This document shows, in pieces, positions 18,244 to 29,981 of a stretch of DNA of 43,639 bases. Within the stretch, counting starts at the first letter, position 1. Each line of letters opens with the position of its first letter. The position numbers and the translations under genes were made by a program. The notes under the pieces were generated by a model. That model had not been told where the DNA came from and did not search any database. It saw only the letters and a program-made list of their open reading frames with translations. The DNA lies in the NCBI GenBank assembly GCA_028692535.1, contig JAQUXD010000003.1, positions 1 through 43,639 on the forward strand. The letters run 5' to 3'. The DNA is from Eubacteriales bacterium. GTDB lineage: Bacteria > Bacillota > Clostridia > Peptostreptococcales > Anaerovoracaceae.

Positions 18244-19977
18244 CTACCAGGCTCCGCCGCCGCCGCCGCCGAAGCCGCCGCCGCTGAAGCCGCCGCCGAT
18301 GGAGCCGCCGCCACCGAAACTGCTCTTGTCCGCAGGCGGTGTCGTAGGCAGCGCAGTTGCAATCGTATTGATGCTGTTCATCAAATAAAGCATGTGGAAG
18401 GTGCCCATATTGCCCGAGTACCAAGTGGGTGGCGGCACATCCAGTCCTTCGAAATTGCGCATCCATTCATCGGTCAGGCCGAAGACATAAGCATAGGGAA
18501 GCACGTTGTAAAAATACTGGGGATCTCCGTTGACCAGCGTTTTGATCCGATCCAGATCCGCTACTTTGATAAAGTTTTTGAAACCTTTCAAACGCCCCAT
18601 CAGTTCGGCGCTGTATTCGGTCCGCTTCCTCATAAATATCGTGGACAGAAGAGAAATCACAAAAGAGGCCAGCGCCGCCAGGAGTACAATGCCTTGGATC
18701 TCCGGCGCCAGTACGGCAACCCCCAATGCGACGAAGACGGCAGCAACGGGGACCAGTGTCAGGAGACAGCCGGCGCCTGTTGCGATCATCGAACTGGTGT
18801 GATAGACGTGTTTCTTGCTGTTTTTAGTAAAATGGCTGGCCAAAAAGTCCTGGCTTGTCTTGAAGGTGTCCCCGAATTCAGCCGGGATCTCCTTTGTATT
18901 AATGGGATCGCCAAAGGAGAACAAACCGTCGAAAAACACTTTTTGATACTGTGGCGCGCTCTGAGGCAGATCCGCAAGCTTGTGCAGTTCATAGGCTTCC
19001 ACATCTTTTCCGAAAAGTTTTTTCTCCGGCTCCAGCCGTCGGATCTCCAGATAGCCGTGTTGCGCAAAATACGGAATCAGTGAAAGGATGTCTTTTGTAT
19101 TGGCCGTACCGTTTAATATATAGCCCACCTCTGCGGGAGACAAATCATCCGGCGGATAGAATTCCACCACGGGGATCACTTTCCTGTCCTTTCCGTAGCG
19201 GAAAAACAGCACCAATGCGACAAGGGCCGCCGCCACGCTGGCAATACCCGCGATCACAGCGATCCAAACATCCGTGCGTTCTCCGGCAAAATACCCTTCC
19301 GGCAGAAGGATACGGAGCGTAACGCCCTCATATGCCGACAGGGAACGATCCAGGGAACCGGTAATGACATTCCCGCTTCTGGACCAGGTAACTTCGCCTG
19401 TCTGCCCGCTGCCCACAGAGCCGATGATCCACTCCATCCGGGACTCGTCAAAATCCTGAGGCATTTCGATCCGAAAAGACGCTTGTTCGATGGCGGTTTC
19501 CCATCCGGTGGGGATCAGATCCCAGTAGACCTGATCGAATTCCGCTACGCCGTCGTCATAAGCTTCGGCTTCGTAGCGCAATGTGTAGATCTGCCGACCC
19601 GTGAGAGTCTGATCCGCGCTGCCCAGACGCACAACAACATTATCACCCTCAAAACTCTGCTGGACAAGCACATCTCCGGCATCCACATTTCCAATGTGCA
19701 ACCGGCCGTTGATGCTCTTTAATTCTCCGTTCTCATCCCGAAAGAACACTTCACCGCCGGTCGTAATGTAGCGATAAATACCATGGGCCGGGCTACGAAA
19801 ATCCACGGTGATGATCTCCTGTACCGTGTACGTATTATTCTCGTGAACGGTCAGGTCCACTTGGTAATTCAAGGTGTCGTACTGAATGCTTTGGCCCGCG
19901 GCACACAGCGGCAGGCTCAGCAGCAGGCCGAGACAGACAGAAATCAGCACCAGCGCTTTTTTTCTGTTTTTAATCAT
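18244..19977 (-). CDS. DUF2207 domain-containing membrane protein with Gly-rich C-terminus
   Basis: Start chosen at MIKNRKKALVLISVCLGLLLSLPLCAAGQSIQYDTLNYQVDLTVHENNTYTVQEIITVDF (signal peptide plus DUF2207). The track ORF to 20199 overlaps lemA out of frame. C-terminus GGGGSIGGGFSGGGFGGGGGGAW. Confidence 0.88.
   Translation of the reverse strand: MIKNRKKALVLISVCLGLLLSLPLCAAGQSIQYDTLNYQVDLTVHENNTYTVQEIITVDFRSPAHGIYRYITTGGEVFFRDENGELKSINGRLHIGNVDAGDVLVQQSFEGDNVVVRLGSADQTLTGRQIYTLRYEAEAYDDGVAEFDQVYWDLIPTGWETAIEQASFRIEMPQDFDESRMEWIIGSVGSGQTGEVTWSRSGNVITGSLDRSLSAYEGVTLRILLPEGYFAGERTDVWIAVIAGIASVAAALVALVLFFRYGKDRKVIPVVEFYPPDDLSPAEVGYILNGTANTKDILSLIPYFAQHGYLEIRRLEPEKKLFGKDVEAYELHKLADLPQSAPQYQKVFFDGLFSFGDPINTKEIPAEFGDTFKTSQDFLASHFTKNSKKHVYHTSSMIATGAGCLLTLVPVAAVFVALGVAVLAPEIQGIVLLAALASFVISLLSTIFMRKRTEYSAELMGRLKGFKNFIKVADLDRIKTLVNGDPQYFYNVLPYAYVFGLTDEWMRNFEGLDVPPPTWYSGNMGTFHMLYLMNSINTIATALPTTPPADKSSFGGGGSIGGGFSGGGFGGGGGGAW
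18248..18314. repeat. GCC/GGC-rich low-complexity coding repeat (poly-Gly tail)
   Basis: ccgccgccgccgccgaagccgccgccgctgaagccgccgccgatggagccgccgcc; encodes the Gly-rich C-terminus of the DUF2207 protein. Confidence 0.85.
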
Positions 19978-19996
19978 GGATTCTCCCCCGGGCCGA

Positions 19997-20548
19997 TTAA
20001 AAGCTGACAGATACGTTGGCGCGCTCTTCTTCCGAACCAACTTCAAACATGGGTTGTTTCGTAAATCCGAAAGGACCTGCCAGCATATTGCCGGGAAAGA
20101 CCTGGATCCTGGTATTGAACAGCTTGACCACTGCGTTGTAGTATTTCCTGGAACTGGCGATCTCGCTCTCCACACCGGACAATTCCTGCTGCAGGGCAAG
20201 GAAATTCTGGTTCGCCTTCAGATCCGGATAGTTCTCCGCTACGGCAAACAGGGATTTGAGCGCAGATTGCAGCCCCGCCTCCTGGCTGAACCGTTCTTCT
20301 GCCGAGGTTGCCTGGATCGTACGGCTCCTGGCATCGGTCAGGGCCTGAAGCGTTTCCTTTTCGTGGGACGCATAGCCTTTTACCGTTTCCACCAGATTCG
20401 GGATCAGGTCGTAGCGCTTTTTCATGTATACATCCATCGTTGCAAACGCTTCTTCCACGCCGTTGCGAAGCTTGATGGATCCGTTGTAGAACGTGAGCAC
20501 GTAAAGACCCACCAGGGCAGCGATACCCAGAATTATATAGATGACCAT
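19997..20548 (-). CDS. lemA: LemA family protein
   Basis: 183 aa; YNGSIKLRNGVEEAFATMDVYMKKRYDLIPNLVETVKGYASHEKETL is diagnostic. Confidence 0.96.
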   Translation of the reverse strand: MVIYIILGIAALVGLYVLTFYNGSIKLRNGVEEAFATMDVYMKKRYDLIPNLVETVKGYASHEKETLQALTDARSRTIQATSAEERFSQEAGLQSALKSLFAVAENYPDLKANQNFLALQQELSGVESEIASSRKYYNAVVKLFNTRIQVFPGNMLAGPFGFTKQPMFEVGSEEERANVSVSF

Positions 20549-20600
20549 TCTTATCCTCCTTGTGACAATGCTTCATTCTTGTGCAAATTGCAGTGAGATG

Positions 20601-20609
20601 ATTATATCA
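20601..20609 (-). promoter_or_regulatory. Putative extended -10 promoter of lemA
   Basis: Minus strand TGATATAAT (TGnTATAAT), upstream of lemA; no clear -35. Confidence 0.45.
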
Positions 20610-20636
20610 TATGCGCAACAGAATAGTAGCGTTCTG

Positions 20637-21302
20637 CTAAATTTTCCAATCGACGGCGCCCATCCCCTTCGCTTCCAGAAAAGCGTTGGCTTTGGAAAAG
20701 TGGCGGCAGCCGAAAAACCCGTTGTACGCCGACAGCGGACTGGGATGCGCCGCCTCCAGGATCAGATGTGCCGGATTGGTGATCAGCGCCTTTTTGGCCC
20801 GTGCGTTGGCGCCCCAAAGAAAAAATACCAACGGTCTCTCTCGTTCGTTCAGACATCGAATCACCTGATCGGTGAAGGTCTCCCACCCTTTACCCTTGTG
20901 GGAATTGGGAGATCCTTCGCGCACGGTCAGGACCGCATTGAGCATCAAAACGCCCTGCCGTGCCCATTGGATCAGATGGCCGTCCGCAGGAGGGTCCACA
21001 CCCAGATCCGCTTGCAACTCCTTAAAAATATTCACAAGAGAGGGTGGTTTGGGAACGCCCGGCTGAACAGAAAAACACATCCCATGGGCCTGCCCGGGAC
21101 CGTGGTAGGGATCCTGCCCCAAAATCACGACCTTTGCATCGCCGCGGGACGTGGCCTTGAGCGCATTGAAAATGTCATACATATCCGGATGGATCCTGTG
21201 CGCGGCATATTCACTTTTCAGGAACGCCCGAAGCTTGTGATAGTAATCCTTGTCGAATTCTTCTCCGAGAAGCGTATCCCAGTCATTCCCCAGATGGACC
21301 AT
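20637..21302 (-). CDS. ung: Uracil-DNA glycosylase
   Basis: 221 aa; [22 protein letters not shown] and [22 protein letters not shown] motifs. Confidence 0.98.
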   Translation of the reverse strand: MVHLGNDWDTLLGEEFDKDYYHKLRAFLKSEYAAHRIHPDMYDIFNALKATSRGDAKVVILGQDPYHGPGQAHGMCFSVQPGVPKPPSLVNIFKELQADLGVDPPADGHLIQWARQGVLMLNAVLTVREGSPNSHKGKGWETFTDQVIRCLNERERPLVFFLWGANARAKKALITNPAHLILEAAHPSPLSAYNGFFGCRHFSKANAFLEAKGMGAVDWKI

Positions 21303-22224
21303 CGTCCTCGCTCACCTCCCGGATAAAATCCCTGATATCTCCATACACAGCCGCCTGACCTTTTTCATTGAGGATCTCATGGCGCATGTCCTCATATAAG
21401 CGCAAAGCGACCCGGTCATGGCCGGACTGTCGCAGCCGTTCATATACCTCTGCCGGCCCCTTTCCGTAATGTCCCACGGGATCCATCAGCCCGGAGGCCA
21501 GAAGCATCGGAAGGTCTGCCGGCACTTTGCCGGCCCAGTCTTTTCCGGATACCCGGTCCAGCAGGGTGAACAGGTCCTGAAATCCGGCCAGGGTGAACAC
21601 AAATCCGCACTGCGGGTCTTGAACATAGGAGTCACTTACCTTTTGATCGCTGGAAAGCCACTCGTACAGGTTGGCCGGCGAACCGATCTTCCGGTTGTTG
21701 CCGCCAAAGGCCATGGTGTGGATAAAAGAGCTCCTGTGCCGGTCGCCGTAGCGCATCCGCAGCAGTTTGACCAACGAGATCCCCGGACGATTCATCGGAT
21801 TGCGCCCGGCAGTTCCTGTGATGATCGCGCCGCTCAACCCTTGCGCATAACGGGTCAAGTACTCCCTCAGCACGAACGAACCCATGCTGTGGCCCAGAAT
21901 AAAGTAAGGGACGTCGGGGTAGCCTGCCTGGACCGACTCCCGCATACGTTGCACGTCTTCCACCAAATACAGCCATCCGTTTTCGGCGCCGAAGTACCCG
22001 TAATCCTCCGGATCGGCGCTGCTTCCATGTCCCGCATGGTCGTGCCCCGCAACCAAGATACCCTGTTCCGCCAGATACGCGGCAAAGCCCTCATATCTTA
22101 AAAAATACTCGCTCATGCCGTGGACGATCTGAAGGACCGCAGACGGTTCTCCCTGGATCTTTGTACGATAACAATGGATCGTGCTCTTCCCGTCCGAGCC
22201 GGGAAAGCTGCTTTCGATCATCAT
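21283..22224 (-). CDS. Alpha/beta hydrolase (monoacylglycerol lipase/lysophospholipase-like)
   Basis: [10 protein letters not shown] and [15 protein letters not shown] (nucleophile elbow) motifs. Start [12 protein letters not shown] chosen because an AGGAG RBS lies just upstream and the ATG overlaps the pncB stop. Confidence 0.88.
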   Translation of the reverse strand: MMIESSFPGSDGKSTIHCYRTKIQGEPSAVLQIVHGMSEYFLRYEGFAAYLAEQGILVAGHDHAGHGSSADPEDYGYFGAENGWLYLVEDVQRMRESVQAGYPDVPYFILGHSMGSFVLREYLTRYAQGLSGAIITGTAGRNPMNRPGISLVKLLRMRYGDRHRSSFIHTMAFGGNNRKIGSPANLYEWLSSDQKVSDSYVQDPQCGFVFTLAGFQDLFTLLDRVSGKDWAGKVPADLPMLLASGLMDPVGHYGKGPAEVYERLRQSGHDRVALRLYEDMRHEILNEKGQAAVYGDIRDFIREVSEDDGPSGE

Positions 22225-23645
22225 ATGTGCTCCTCGAGCAAGCGGCTCTTCAATTCCCACAGCGGAACGGAAAGATCCACGTAGTAGCGGTGCGGGTTCT
22301 CAAAACGAAGGATTTCTTCCCACATCTCGGAGATGTTTTGCAGACAGTAGGCGCGAATATCTTTGACATCCGGAGAATCGTAAACAAGCTCCCCCTTTAT
22401 GAAGATCGGAACGAGAAGCTCCCGGGCTTCGAAGTTTTTCAATTTTTTATACTTTTTGGTCGAATACGGATCTACAATGGCATAATCATCTCCACTCGGA
22501 AGCGCTTCGTCCGCCAGGGCGATCACGTCGGCAAAAGCTTGCCCTGTACCCTTGTCGAAAAGGCGGTAGACTTTCTTGAAGCCGGGATTCGTAATTTTTT
22601 CCACGTTTTCCGACACCTTTATTTTGGGAACGATTGCGCCTTCCCGTTCAGTAGCCACCAACTTATATACCCCTCCGAACACCGGTTCGGCTTTGGCGGT
22701 GATCATCCGCTCGCCCACGCCGAAGGAATCGATGCAAGCGCCCTGGGAAAGCATATCCCGGATCAAAAACTCGTCCAACGAATTGGAAATCACGATCTTG
22801 CAGTCGGGATATCCCGCTTCGTCCAGCATTTTTCGCGCATTCTTTGTGAGATAGGTGACGTCGCCCGAATCGATGCGGATGGCCTTGCCGGCGGGCTTGC
22901 ATTTGTCAAAAACCCGAATCGCGTTGGGGATTCCGGATTTAAGCACATCATAAGTATCCACCAGAAGCGTACAGTTTTCAGGATAGAGCTGGGCATATCG
23001 CTCGAAAGCCTCGTATTCCGAGTCGAACAGCTGGACCCAGCTATGCGCCATGGTCCCCATGGCCGGGATGCCGTACCGCTGCTCCACGATCGTGCAGGAC
23101 GTGCCGGCGCAACCCCCGATATATGCTGCCCGCGCCCCCAGGATCGATGCGCTGGCGCCGTGAGCCCGTCGGGCTCCGAACTCCATAACGCTACGTCCGC
23201 CGGCAGATCGCACGATGCGATTGGCCTTCGTTGCAATCAAACTCTGGTGATTGATCAAAAGGAGCGCCATGGTTTCGATGAACTGGGCCTGGATCACCGG
23301 GCCCCGAACGGTCAGAATAGGTTCCCCCGGAAAGATCGGTGTGCCCTCGGGCACTGCCCACACATCACAGGAGAAATGAAACGTTTTCAAATAATCCAGA
23401 AACCGTTCGTCAAAAATGTTGCGGCTTCTGAGATGGCTGATATCCGCCTCCGTAAAGGTCAGCTCCTGCAGATAATCGATGAACGACTGCAGCCCGGCCA
23501 TGATGGCCAACCCTCCTTCCTCGGGATTTTTGCGGTAAAACAGATCGAAATAGGCGATCCGGTCTCCTTCTCCGTGCAAACAGTAACCGTTGGCCATGGT
23601 CAACTCATAGAAATCGGTGAGCATGGTCAGATTTTCTCCATTCAT
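22221..23645 (-). CDS. pncB: Nicotinate phosphoribosyltransferase
   Basis: 474 aa; [46 protein letters not shown] motifs. Confidence 0.95.
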   Translation of the reverse strand: MNGENLTMLTDFYELTMANGYCLHGEGDRIAYFDLFYRKNPEEGGLAIMAGLQSFIDYLQELTFTEADISHLRSRNIFDERFLDYLKTFHFSCDVWAVPEGTPIFPGEPILTVRGPVIQAQFIETMALLLINHQSLIATKANRIVRSAGGRSVMEFGARRAHGASASILGARAAYIGGCAGTSCTIVEQRYGIPAMGTMAHSWVQLFDSEYEAFERYAQLYPENCTLLVDTYDVLKSGIPNAIRVFDKCKPAGKAIRIDSGDVTYLTKNARKMLDEAGYPDCKIVISNSLDEFLIRDMLSQGACIDSFGVGERMITAKAEPVFGGVYKLVATEREGAIVPKIKVSENVEKITNPGFKKVYRLFDKGTGQAFADVIALADEALPSGDDYAIVDPYSTKKYKKLKNFEARELLVPIFIKGELVYDSPDVKDIRAYCLQNISEMWEEILRFENPHRYYVDLSVPLWELKSRLLEEHI

Positions 23646-26500
23646 GATTTTCCCTCTCTCTGCAGAATGCGGCTGAGATATTCCCCTGTATAGGAGGCCG
23701 GAACCTGCGCTACGTCCTCCGGGGTACCTGCGGCTACGATGCGGCCGCCACGGTCTCCGCCGTCGGGGCCCAGGTCGATGATGTGATCCGCAGTCTTGAT
23801 CACATCCAGATTATGCTCGATGACCACAACGGTATTGCCGGCATCCGTCAGTCGGGACAACACCGTGATCAGCTTGTCCACATCGGCGAAATGAAGGCCG
23901 GTGGTCGGTTCGTCCAGTATGTATAGGGTATTTCCGGTGCTTCGCCGGGCCAGTTCGCTGGCCAGTTTGACCCGTTGAGCTTCTCCGCCGGACAGCTGCG
24001 TGGACGGCTGTCCCAATTTAATGTATCCCAGGCCGACTTCCTGCAATGTCTTGATGTGTCTGCAGATCGAGGGGATATTCTCGAAGAACGGCAATGCTTC
24101 ATCCACCGTCATGTCCAGAACATCGAAAATGCTCTTCCCTTTATATTTGACCTCCAGCGTTTCCCTGTTGTACCTCTTTCCTTTGCACACCTCGCAGGGA
24201 ACGTACACATCGGGCAAGAAGTTCATCTCGATCTTAATGATCCCGTCTCCCTTGCAGGCTTCGCAGCGGCCGCCCGAAACGTTGAAGCTGAACCGGCCTT
24301 TCTGATATCCCCGCAGTTTGGCCTCGGAGGTTTGGGCAAACAGATCCCGAATCGATGTGAACACACCGGTATACGTGGCCGGATTGCTTCGCGGCGTCCT
24401 GCCGATGGGGGACTGATCGATGTTGATGACCTTGTCGATGTTTTCGATCCCGGAGATCTCTTCATATTTTCCGGGGCGATCCTTGGCGCGATACATTTTT
24501 TCAGCCAAGGCTTTGTACAGGATCTCGTTGATCAGACTGCTTTTGCCCGATCCCGAAACACCTGTTATGCAGACCATTTCCCCCAGGGGAATCGTCACAT
24601 CGATATGCTGCAGATTATTCTCGTGCGCGTCGCGTATGGTCAGCGCTTTCCCGTTTCCTTCTCTCCGCCGGGCCGGAACATCGATTTTCAGCTGCCCGGA
24701 AAGGTACTGCCCCGTAATGGACTCCGGACAGGCCTTGATATCCTCCAAGCTCCCCTGGGCCACCAGATATCCTCCTTCGATCCCCGCCCCCGGACCGATG
24801 TCGATGATCTGGTCCGCCGCCATCATGGTCTCCTCGTCGTGCTCCACCACGATCAGGGTGTTGCCCAGATCCGTCAGCTCCCGCAGGGCCTGCAGCAGTT
24901 TGGCATTGTCTTTTTGATGCAGACCAATGCTGGGCTCGTCCAGAATATACAGAACGCCCACCAACGAGGAGCCGATTTGCGTCGCCAGACGGATGCGCTG
25001 GGCCTCTCCCCCGGAAAGGGAAGCCGAAGCTCTGGACAAGGTCAGATAATCCAGGCCTACATCCCGCAAAAATGCCAGACGGGCTCGGATTTCCTTCAGC
25101 ACCATCCGTGCGATCGTTCGATGTTTTTCGGACAGCTGCCCCGCCAGACCACTCATAAAATCCAGCGCTTTAACGATGGAAAGGTCCGTCAGATCTGCGA
25201 TATTCATATCGGCCACGGTAACAGCCAAAATCTCCGGTTTGAGCCTTTTCCCCTGACAGACATCGCAGGGAGTAATACTCATATATTTTTCCAGTTTCTC
25301 TTTGATATAGTCCGAATTTGTGTATTCGTAGCGCCGCTGCAGGTTGTGGATGACCCCCTCGAAAGTATCGCTTCGGCTGGAAGAATTGCCGGTGGTCCGG
25401 CTGATATAAGTATATTTCAGTTTACGTCCCTTCGTGCCGTAAAACAATTCCTTCTTAAATTTCTCCGGGAGATCTTTATAAGGAAGCGATACATCTATGC
25501 CATGATCATCGGCCAAGGCCTGAATCAGCTGCCGGTAAAAGCCCGAGTATTCCAGAGAAGCAAAAACATTGGTCAAAGCGCCCTCGAAGAGAGACAGTTC
25601 CGAGTCGTTCACCACCAGATTCGGATCGATTTTCTGGATAAATCCCAGTCCGTGGCATTCGGGGCATGCGCCGAAAGGAGAATTGAAGGAAAAACTTCTG
25701 GGCTCCATCTCTTCTAAGCTGACGCCGTGCTCGGGACAGGCCAGCTTTGTACTGAACATCAATTCGGCAGTATCGCCCCGGTATTCCGTCAGGGCTTCCA
25801 CGAGACCATCCCCGTGGGACAGGGCCAGCTCGATACTTTCCGAAAGCCGGCCTTCCTGACCCTCCCGGATGACGATTCTGTCCACAACGATTTCGATGGT
25901 GTGCTGAAACGTCTTTTCCAACTGGATCGCCTCGTCGCTCAAGTCCCGGATCTCTCCGTCGATGCGAACGCGCACGAAACCTTCCCGCCGGATCCGGTTC
26001 AGGACTTTTTCGTGCTCCCCTTTTCGTTTCCTCACCACAGGCGCCAGCAGCGTCACTTTCGTTCCTTCGTCCATGGCCATGAACTGCTCCACGATCTGGT
26101 CCACGCTCTGAGAACTGATTTCCCGGCCGCATACAGGACAATGGGGAATGCCGATCCTGGCGTACATCAGCCGCAGATAATCGTAGATTTCCGTGACGGT
26201 GCCCACAGTGGACCGGGGGTTCTTGCTGGTGGTTTTCTGGTCGATGGAAATGGCAGGAGACAGCCCTTCGATGGATTCCACATCCGGCTTGTCCAGCTGG
26301 CCCAAAAATTGCCGGGCATAGGCGGAAAGGCTTTCCACATATCGCCTCTGTCCTTCGGCATAAATTGTATCAAACGCCAGAGAAGACTTGCCGGAACCGG
26401 ACAAGCCAGTCAGCACCACAAGCCGGTCTCTGGGAATCGTAACGTCGATTCCTTTTAAGTTATTCTCCTTTGCGCCCCGTATCACGAGATCTTTTTGCAT
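23642..26500 (-). CDS. uvrA: Excinuclease ABC subunit A
   Basis: 952 aa; [37 protein letters not shown] and [11 protein letters not shown] motifs. Confidence 0.99.
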   Translation of the reverse strand: MQKDLVIRGAKENNLKGIDVTIPRDRLVVLTGLSGSGKSSLAFDTIYAEGQRRYVESLSAYARQFLGQLDKPDVESIEGLSPAISIDQKTTSKNPRSTVGTVTEIYDYLRLMYARIGIPHCPVCGREISSQSVDQIVEQFMAMDEGTKVTLLAPVVRKRKGEHEKVLNRIRREGFVRVRIDGEIRDLSDEAIQLEKTFQHTIEIVVDRIVIREGQEGRLSESIELALSHGDGLVEALTEYRGDTAELMFSTKLACPEHGVSLEEMEPRSFSFNSPFGACPECHGLGFIQKIDPNLVVNDSELSLFEGALTNVFASLEYSGFYRQLIQALADDHGIDVSLPYKDLPEKFKKELFYGTKGRKLKYTYISRTTGNSSSRSDTFEGVIHNLQRRYEYTNSDYIKEKLEKYMSITPCDVCQGKRLKPEILAVTVADMNIADLTDLSIVKALDFMSGLAGQLSEKHRTIARMVLKEIRARLAFLRDVGLDYLTLSRASASLSGGEAQRIRLATQIGSSLVGVLYILDEPSIGLHQKDNAKLLQALRELTDLGNTLIVVEHDEETMMAADQIIDIGPGAGIEGGYLVAQGSLEDIKACPESITGQYLSGQLKIDVPARRREGNGKALTIRDAHENNLQHIDVTIPLGEMVCITGVSGSGKSSLINEILYKALAEKMYRAKDRPGKYEEISGIENIDKVINIDQSPIGRTPRSNPATYTGVFTSIRDLFAQTSEAKLRGYQKGRFSFNVSGGRCEACKGDGIIKIEMNFLPDVYVPCEVCKGKRYNRETLEVKYKGKSIFDVLDMTVDEALPFFENIPSICRHIKTLQEVGLGYIKLGQPSTQLSGGEAQRVKLASELARRSTGNTLYILDEPTTGLHFADVDKLITVLSRLTDAGNTVVVIEHNLDVIKTADHIIDLGPDGGDRGGRIVAAGTPEDVAQVPASYTGEYLSRILQREGKS

Positions 26501-26525
26501 GTATGTTGAAATCCTTCCGTATGAT

Positions 26526-28514
26526 TTATAATGTGGAGCGAAGCTCCAAAAGCCGGTCCCTTAAGATTGCCGCGCGCTCGAACTGCAAGGCTTTGGCAGC
26601 TTCCTTCATTTCTTTTTCCAATTTACCGGCGTAATCTGCCTTTTCCTTGCGCGTCAGCTCCAACAGGCTTCTGCCGTTGTAGCTGTCGATATCCTCTTCC
26701 ACTTTTTGTGTTACCTCGATCGCGCTTCTCACCGCCTTCTCGATGCTGGTGGGCGTGATCCCGTGGGCGCTGTTGTACGCCTCCTGGATCCCGCGCCTTC
26801 TTTCGGTTTCCGAGATGGCGGCTGCCATGGCCGGACTGATACTGTCGGCATACATCAACACCCTGCCTCTGGCATTTCGGGCTGCTCGGCCTACAGTCTG
26901 GATCAACGACGTCTCTGTTCTCAGGAAACCCTGTTTGTCGGCATCCAATATGGCCACCAAGGACACTTCGGGCAAATCCAGCCCTTCCCGGAGGAGATTG
27001 ATGCCGACCAACACGTCAAAGACACCCAGACGCAGATCCCGAATGATATCCAGCCTTTCCAGCGTTTCGACTTCGGAATGGAGATATCGAACCTTCAATC
27101 CGGCGCTCTTCAAATAGTCTGTTAGACTTTCCGACATTTTCTTCGTCAGAGTCGTCACCAGAACCCGATACCCCGCCTCCGTCTCTTTATGGATTTCCCC
27201 GATCAAATGGTCGATCTGACCTTCGCTGGGCACCACCTGGATCGGCGGGTCCAAAAGTCCTGTGGGGCGGATCACCTGCTCCGCATCGATGCCCTCGGAA
27301 CGCTCCTTCTCGTAGGCAGCCGGCGTTGCGCTGATGTACAGTATCTGCTTTACTTTTTCTTCGAATTCCTCAAAGCGCATCGGGCGATTATCCATGGCCG
27401 AAGGAAGACGGAATCCGTATTCCACCAAAGAGGATTTACGAGAACGATCGCCCGCATACATGGCCTTGAGCTGGGGGATCATCGCATGAGATTCATCGAT
27501 AACGATCAAAAAATCATCCGGAAAGTAGTCCAGCAGCGTATAAGGTCTGGATCCCGGCGGATTCCCCACCAGATGTCTGGAATAGTTTTCGATCCCTTTG
27601 CACGTGCCGATCTCCCGAAGCATTTCCAAATCGTATCGGGTTCGCTGCTCCAACCGCTGGGCTTCCAGCAGCTTTCCGCGCTCCCGGAACCATTGGAGTC
27701 GTTCTTCCAGTTCGGCCTCGATGGTCACCAGCGCCCGCTCCATATTTTCTTTGGAGGTCACGTAATGAGAGGCCGGAAAAATCGAAATGTGTTTTCGTAT
27801 GCCGGTGATTTCGCCGGTCAGAGGGTTCATTTCTTTGATCGATTCGATTTCATCTCCGAAGAGCTCCACCCGGACCGCTTGATCCGAACCGGCCGGAATG
27901 ATATCGATCACATCGCCCCGCACACGAAACGTCCCGCGTTCGAATCCCACATCGCTTCTCGAAAACTGGATATCCACCAGCTTCCGAAGGATCTCATTGC
28001 GACTTTTCTGCATGCCGGGCCGCAGGGACAGCGTCTGGTTTTCATAATCCACCGGACTGCCCAACCCGTAGATACATGAAACAGATGCTACGATGATCAC
28101 ATCCCGGCGTTCCGCCAGCGCCGCTGTGGCCGAATAGCGGAGACGATCGATTTCTTCGTTGGTGTCCGAATCCTTCTCTATATAGGTATCTGTGGATGGC
28201 ACATAGGCTTCGGGCTGATAATAGTCATAATAACTGACAAAATATTCTACGGCGTTTTCCGGAAAAAAATCCTGGAATTCGCCGCAGAGCTGAGCCGCCA
28301 GTGTCTTGTTGTGGGAGATGACGATGGTGGGTTTTTGGATCTGCTGGATCACATTGGCCACAGTAAACGTCTTTCCGGACCCGGTAACGCCAAGCAATGT
28401 CTGATGCTTTTTGCCGTTTCGCAGACCTTTCACCAAACGCGTTACGGCATCCGGCTGATCCCCGGTCATGCTGTAGGGCGCACTCAGTTTGAATTCTCCG
28501 TTTTTTTCCGCCAT
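26526..28514 (-). CDS. uvrB: Excinuclease ABC subunit B
   Basis: 662 aa; [47 protein letters not shown] motifs. Confidence 0.99.
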   Translation of the reverse strand: MAEKNGEFKLSAPYSMTGDQPDAVTRLVKGLRNGKKHQTLLGVTGSGKTFTVANVIQQIQKPTIVISHNKTLAAQLCGEFQDFFPENAVEYFVSYYDYYQPEAYVPSTDTYIEKDSDTNEEIDRLRYSATAALAERRDVIIVASVSCIYGLGSPVDYENQTLSLRPGMQKSRNEILRKLVDIQFSRSDVGFERGTFRVRGDVIDIIPAGSDQAVRVELFGDEIESIKEMNPLTGEITGIRKHISIFPASHYVTSKENMERALVTIEAELEERLQWFRERGKLLEAQRLEQRTRYDLEMLREIGTCKGIENYSRHLVGNPPGSRPYTLLDYFPDDFLIVIDESHAMIPQLKAMYAGDRSRKSSLVEYGFRLPSAMDNRPMRFEEFEEKVKQILYISATPAAYEKERSEGIDAEQVIRPTGLLDPPIQVVPSEGQIDHLIGEIHKETEAGYRVLVTTLTKKMSESLTDYLKSAGLKVRYLHSEVETLERLDIIRDLRLGVFDVLVGINLLREGLDLPEVSLVAILDADKQGFLRTETSLIQTVGRAARNARGRVLMYADSISPAMAAAISETERRRGIQEAYNSAHGITPTSIEKAVRSAIEVTQKVEEDIDSYNGRSLLELTRKEKADYAGKLEKEMKEAAKALQFERAAILRDRLLELRSTL

Positions 28515-28521
28515 TTCACCC

Positions 28522-28767
28522 TCAGTCCGTCAGAATCTCGTAAAGTCGAGGAGCTTGTTCCTTCGATACGTGTTCCGGCACAGAAAGGACCCGCACCGCC
28601 AGCCTTGAGGTTCCAAAGCATATTTCGATCCGGTCTCCGGGCTTCACTTCCGCCCCCGGTTTGGCGGGTCTGTCGTTGAGCAGGATGCGTTCCTGTGTGC
28701 ACGCGTCGTGGGCAACCGTCCTGCGCTTGATCAATCTTGCAATTTTTAAGTATTTATCGATTCTCAT
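28522..28767 (-). CDS. rqcP: S4-domain RNA-binding protein (RqcP/YabO-like)
   Basis: 81 aa; [49 protein letters not shown]; synteny next to hup and mazG. Confidence 0.9.
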   Translation of the reverse strand: MRIDKYLKIARLIKRRTVAHDACTQERILLNDRPAKPGAEVKPGDRIEICFGTSRLAVRVLSVPEHVSKEQAPRLYEILTD

Positions 28768-28780
28768 TTTTTCATCCGAA

Positions 28781-28809
28781 AAAGAAAAGGGGCAACCGAA
28801 GTTGCCCCT
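28781..28809 (-). terminator. Rho-independent terminator of hup
   Basis: Minus strand AGGGGCAAC-ttcg-GTTGCCCCT followed by TTTCTTT. Confidence 0.85.
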
Positions 28810-28821
28810 GCATATTGTCGC

Positions 28822-29103
28822 TTATTTCTTGTTCACAGCGTCTTTGAAAGCCTTGCCGGCCTTAAACACAGGCGCCTTGGAAGCAGCAATCTGTACAACT
28901 TCGCCGGGCTTTTGGGGGTTTCTGCCCGTTCTGGCTTTTCTGTTTCTGATTTCAAATGTGCCAAATCCGATCATCTGTACTTTTTCTTCCTTCTTGAGCG
29001 CGCCTTCTACGGATTCCATAAATGCATTGATCGTGGCTTCTGTATCTTTCTTTGTCAATCCGGTCTTTTCGGCTATGGTTGCAACCAATTCAGCTTTGTT
29101 CAT
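28822..29103 (-). CDS. hup: HU family DNA-binding protein
   Basis: 93 aa; MNKAELVATIAEKTGLTKKDTEATINAFMESVEGALKKEEKVQMIGFGTFEIRNRKARTGRNPQ. Confidence 0.98.
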   Translation of the reverse strand: MNKAELVATIAEKTGLTKKDTEATINAFMESVEGALKKEEKVQMIGFGTFEIRNRKARTGRNPQKPGEVVQIAASKAPVFKAGKAFKDAVNKK

Positions 29104-29132
29104 TTCTTACCTCCTGCATCTGCCTTGCGGCA

Positions 29133-29981
29133 CTATAACTGTTCCTTCGATTTTGCTATTTCCCACAATTCATCCATCTCGGCCAGCGACATGTCGTTCA
29201 ACGAACGCCCTTGTCGGCGGGCTTGATCTTCCACTTGGGAAAAACGACGGATAAATCTTTCTGATGTTAAGTTGAGCGCTTCTTCCGGGTCAATGTCCAA
29301 GAATCTGGTTACATTCACCGCAGCAAACAACAAATCGCCGGCCTCGTGCCGCATGTGCTCTTTGTCCTGTTGTTCGCAGGCTTCTTCCAGCTCCAGGAGC
29401 TCTTCCCTGACTTTTAGGAAGGCTTCGCTTACATCGTCCCAGTCGAACCCTGCGCGTCTGGCTTTCGCCTGGATCTTTTCGCTGCGCAACAGCGCCGGCA
29501 GGTGTCTTGGGATTTTTTTCATACTTTCGGTTTCGGAACTTGCGTTCTTCTCACCCTGTTTCACATTCTCCCATAATTCATATACATTGTCAACCGATAT
29601 CCCACAATTCTGTGGGGTTTCGGCGGTTTTTTTATCAAACACATGTGGATGTCTGCGAAGCATTTTCTCGGAAACTGCGTCCGCCACATCCCGCAGTGAA
29701 AATGACCCGCTCTCTTCAGCAATCTGAGCATGCATCACCACCTGCAGCAACACATCACCCAATTCTTCTTTCAAATTTTCCGTGTTCTCCGTCTCGATGG
29801 CCTCCACCACCTCGTAGGCCTCTTCAATCATTCCCCGGATCAGGCTCTGATGTGTCTGCTCCCTGTCCCAGGGACATCCCTGCGGGCTGCGCAGGATTCG
29901 GATGATTTCCGTCAGCCGACGCATCGCTTCGATCTCGCTTTCGCTGCTCTTGCGCAATGGATCATACATCTCAGTCGCCAC
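29133..29981 (-). CDS. mazG: Nucleoside triphosphate pyrophosphohydrolase MazG
   Basis: 282 aa; LRSPQGCPWDREQTHQSLIRGMIEEAYEVVEAIE and ELGDVLLQVVMHAQIAEE motifs. Confidence 0.96.
   Translation of the reverse strand: MATEMYDPLRKSSESEIEAMRRLTEIIRILRSPQGCPWDREQTHQSLIRGMIEEAYEVVEAIETENTENLKEELGDVLLQVVMHAQIAEESGSFSLRDVADAVSEKMLRRHPHVFDKKTAETPQNCGISVDNVYELWENVKQGEKNASSETESMKKIPRHLPALLRSEKIQAKARRAGFDWDDVSEAFLKVREELLELEEACEQQDKEHMRHEAGDLLFAAVNVTRFLDIDPEEALNLTSERFIRRFSQVEDQARRQGRSLNDMSLAEMDELWEIAKSKEQL

Noticed and set aside
18248-18314. GCC trinucleotide-like repeat considered as a possible phase-variable tract
   Set aside because: It is an imperfect Gly-codon repeat typical of DUF2207 C-termini, and length changes in units of 3 would stay in frame.
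22161-23693. 510-aa plus-strand ORF opposite pncB
   Set aside because: Shadow ORF antisense to pncB; no domain features.
23975-25717. 580-aa plus-strand ORF opposite uvrA
   Set aside because: Antisense shadow of a well-conserved uvrA; low-complexity His/Gln/Arg-rich translation with no recognisable domains and no RBS context.
29600-29634. CCCACA-ATTC-TGTGGG hairpin followed by a T-rich stretch on the plus strand
   Set aside because: Lies inside the mazG coding sequence on the opposite strand, with no plus-strand gene to terminate.
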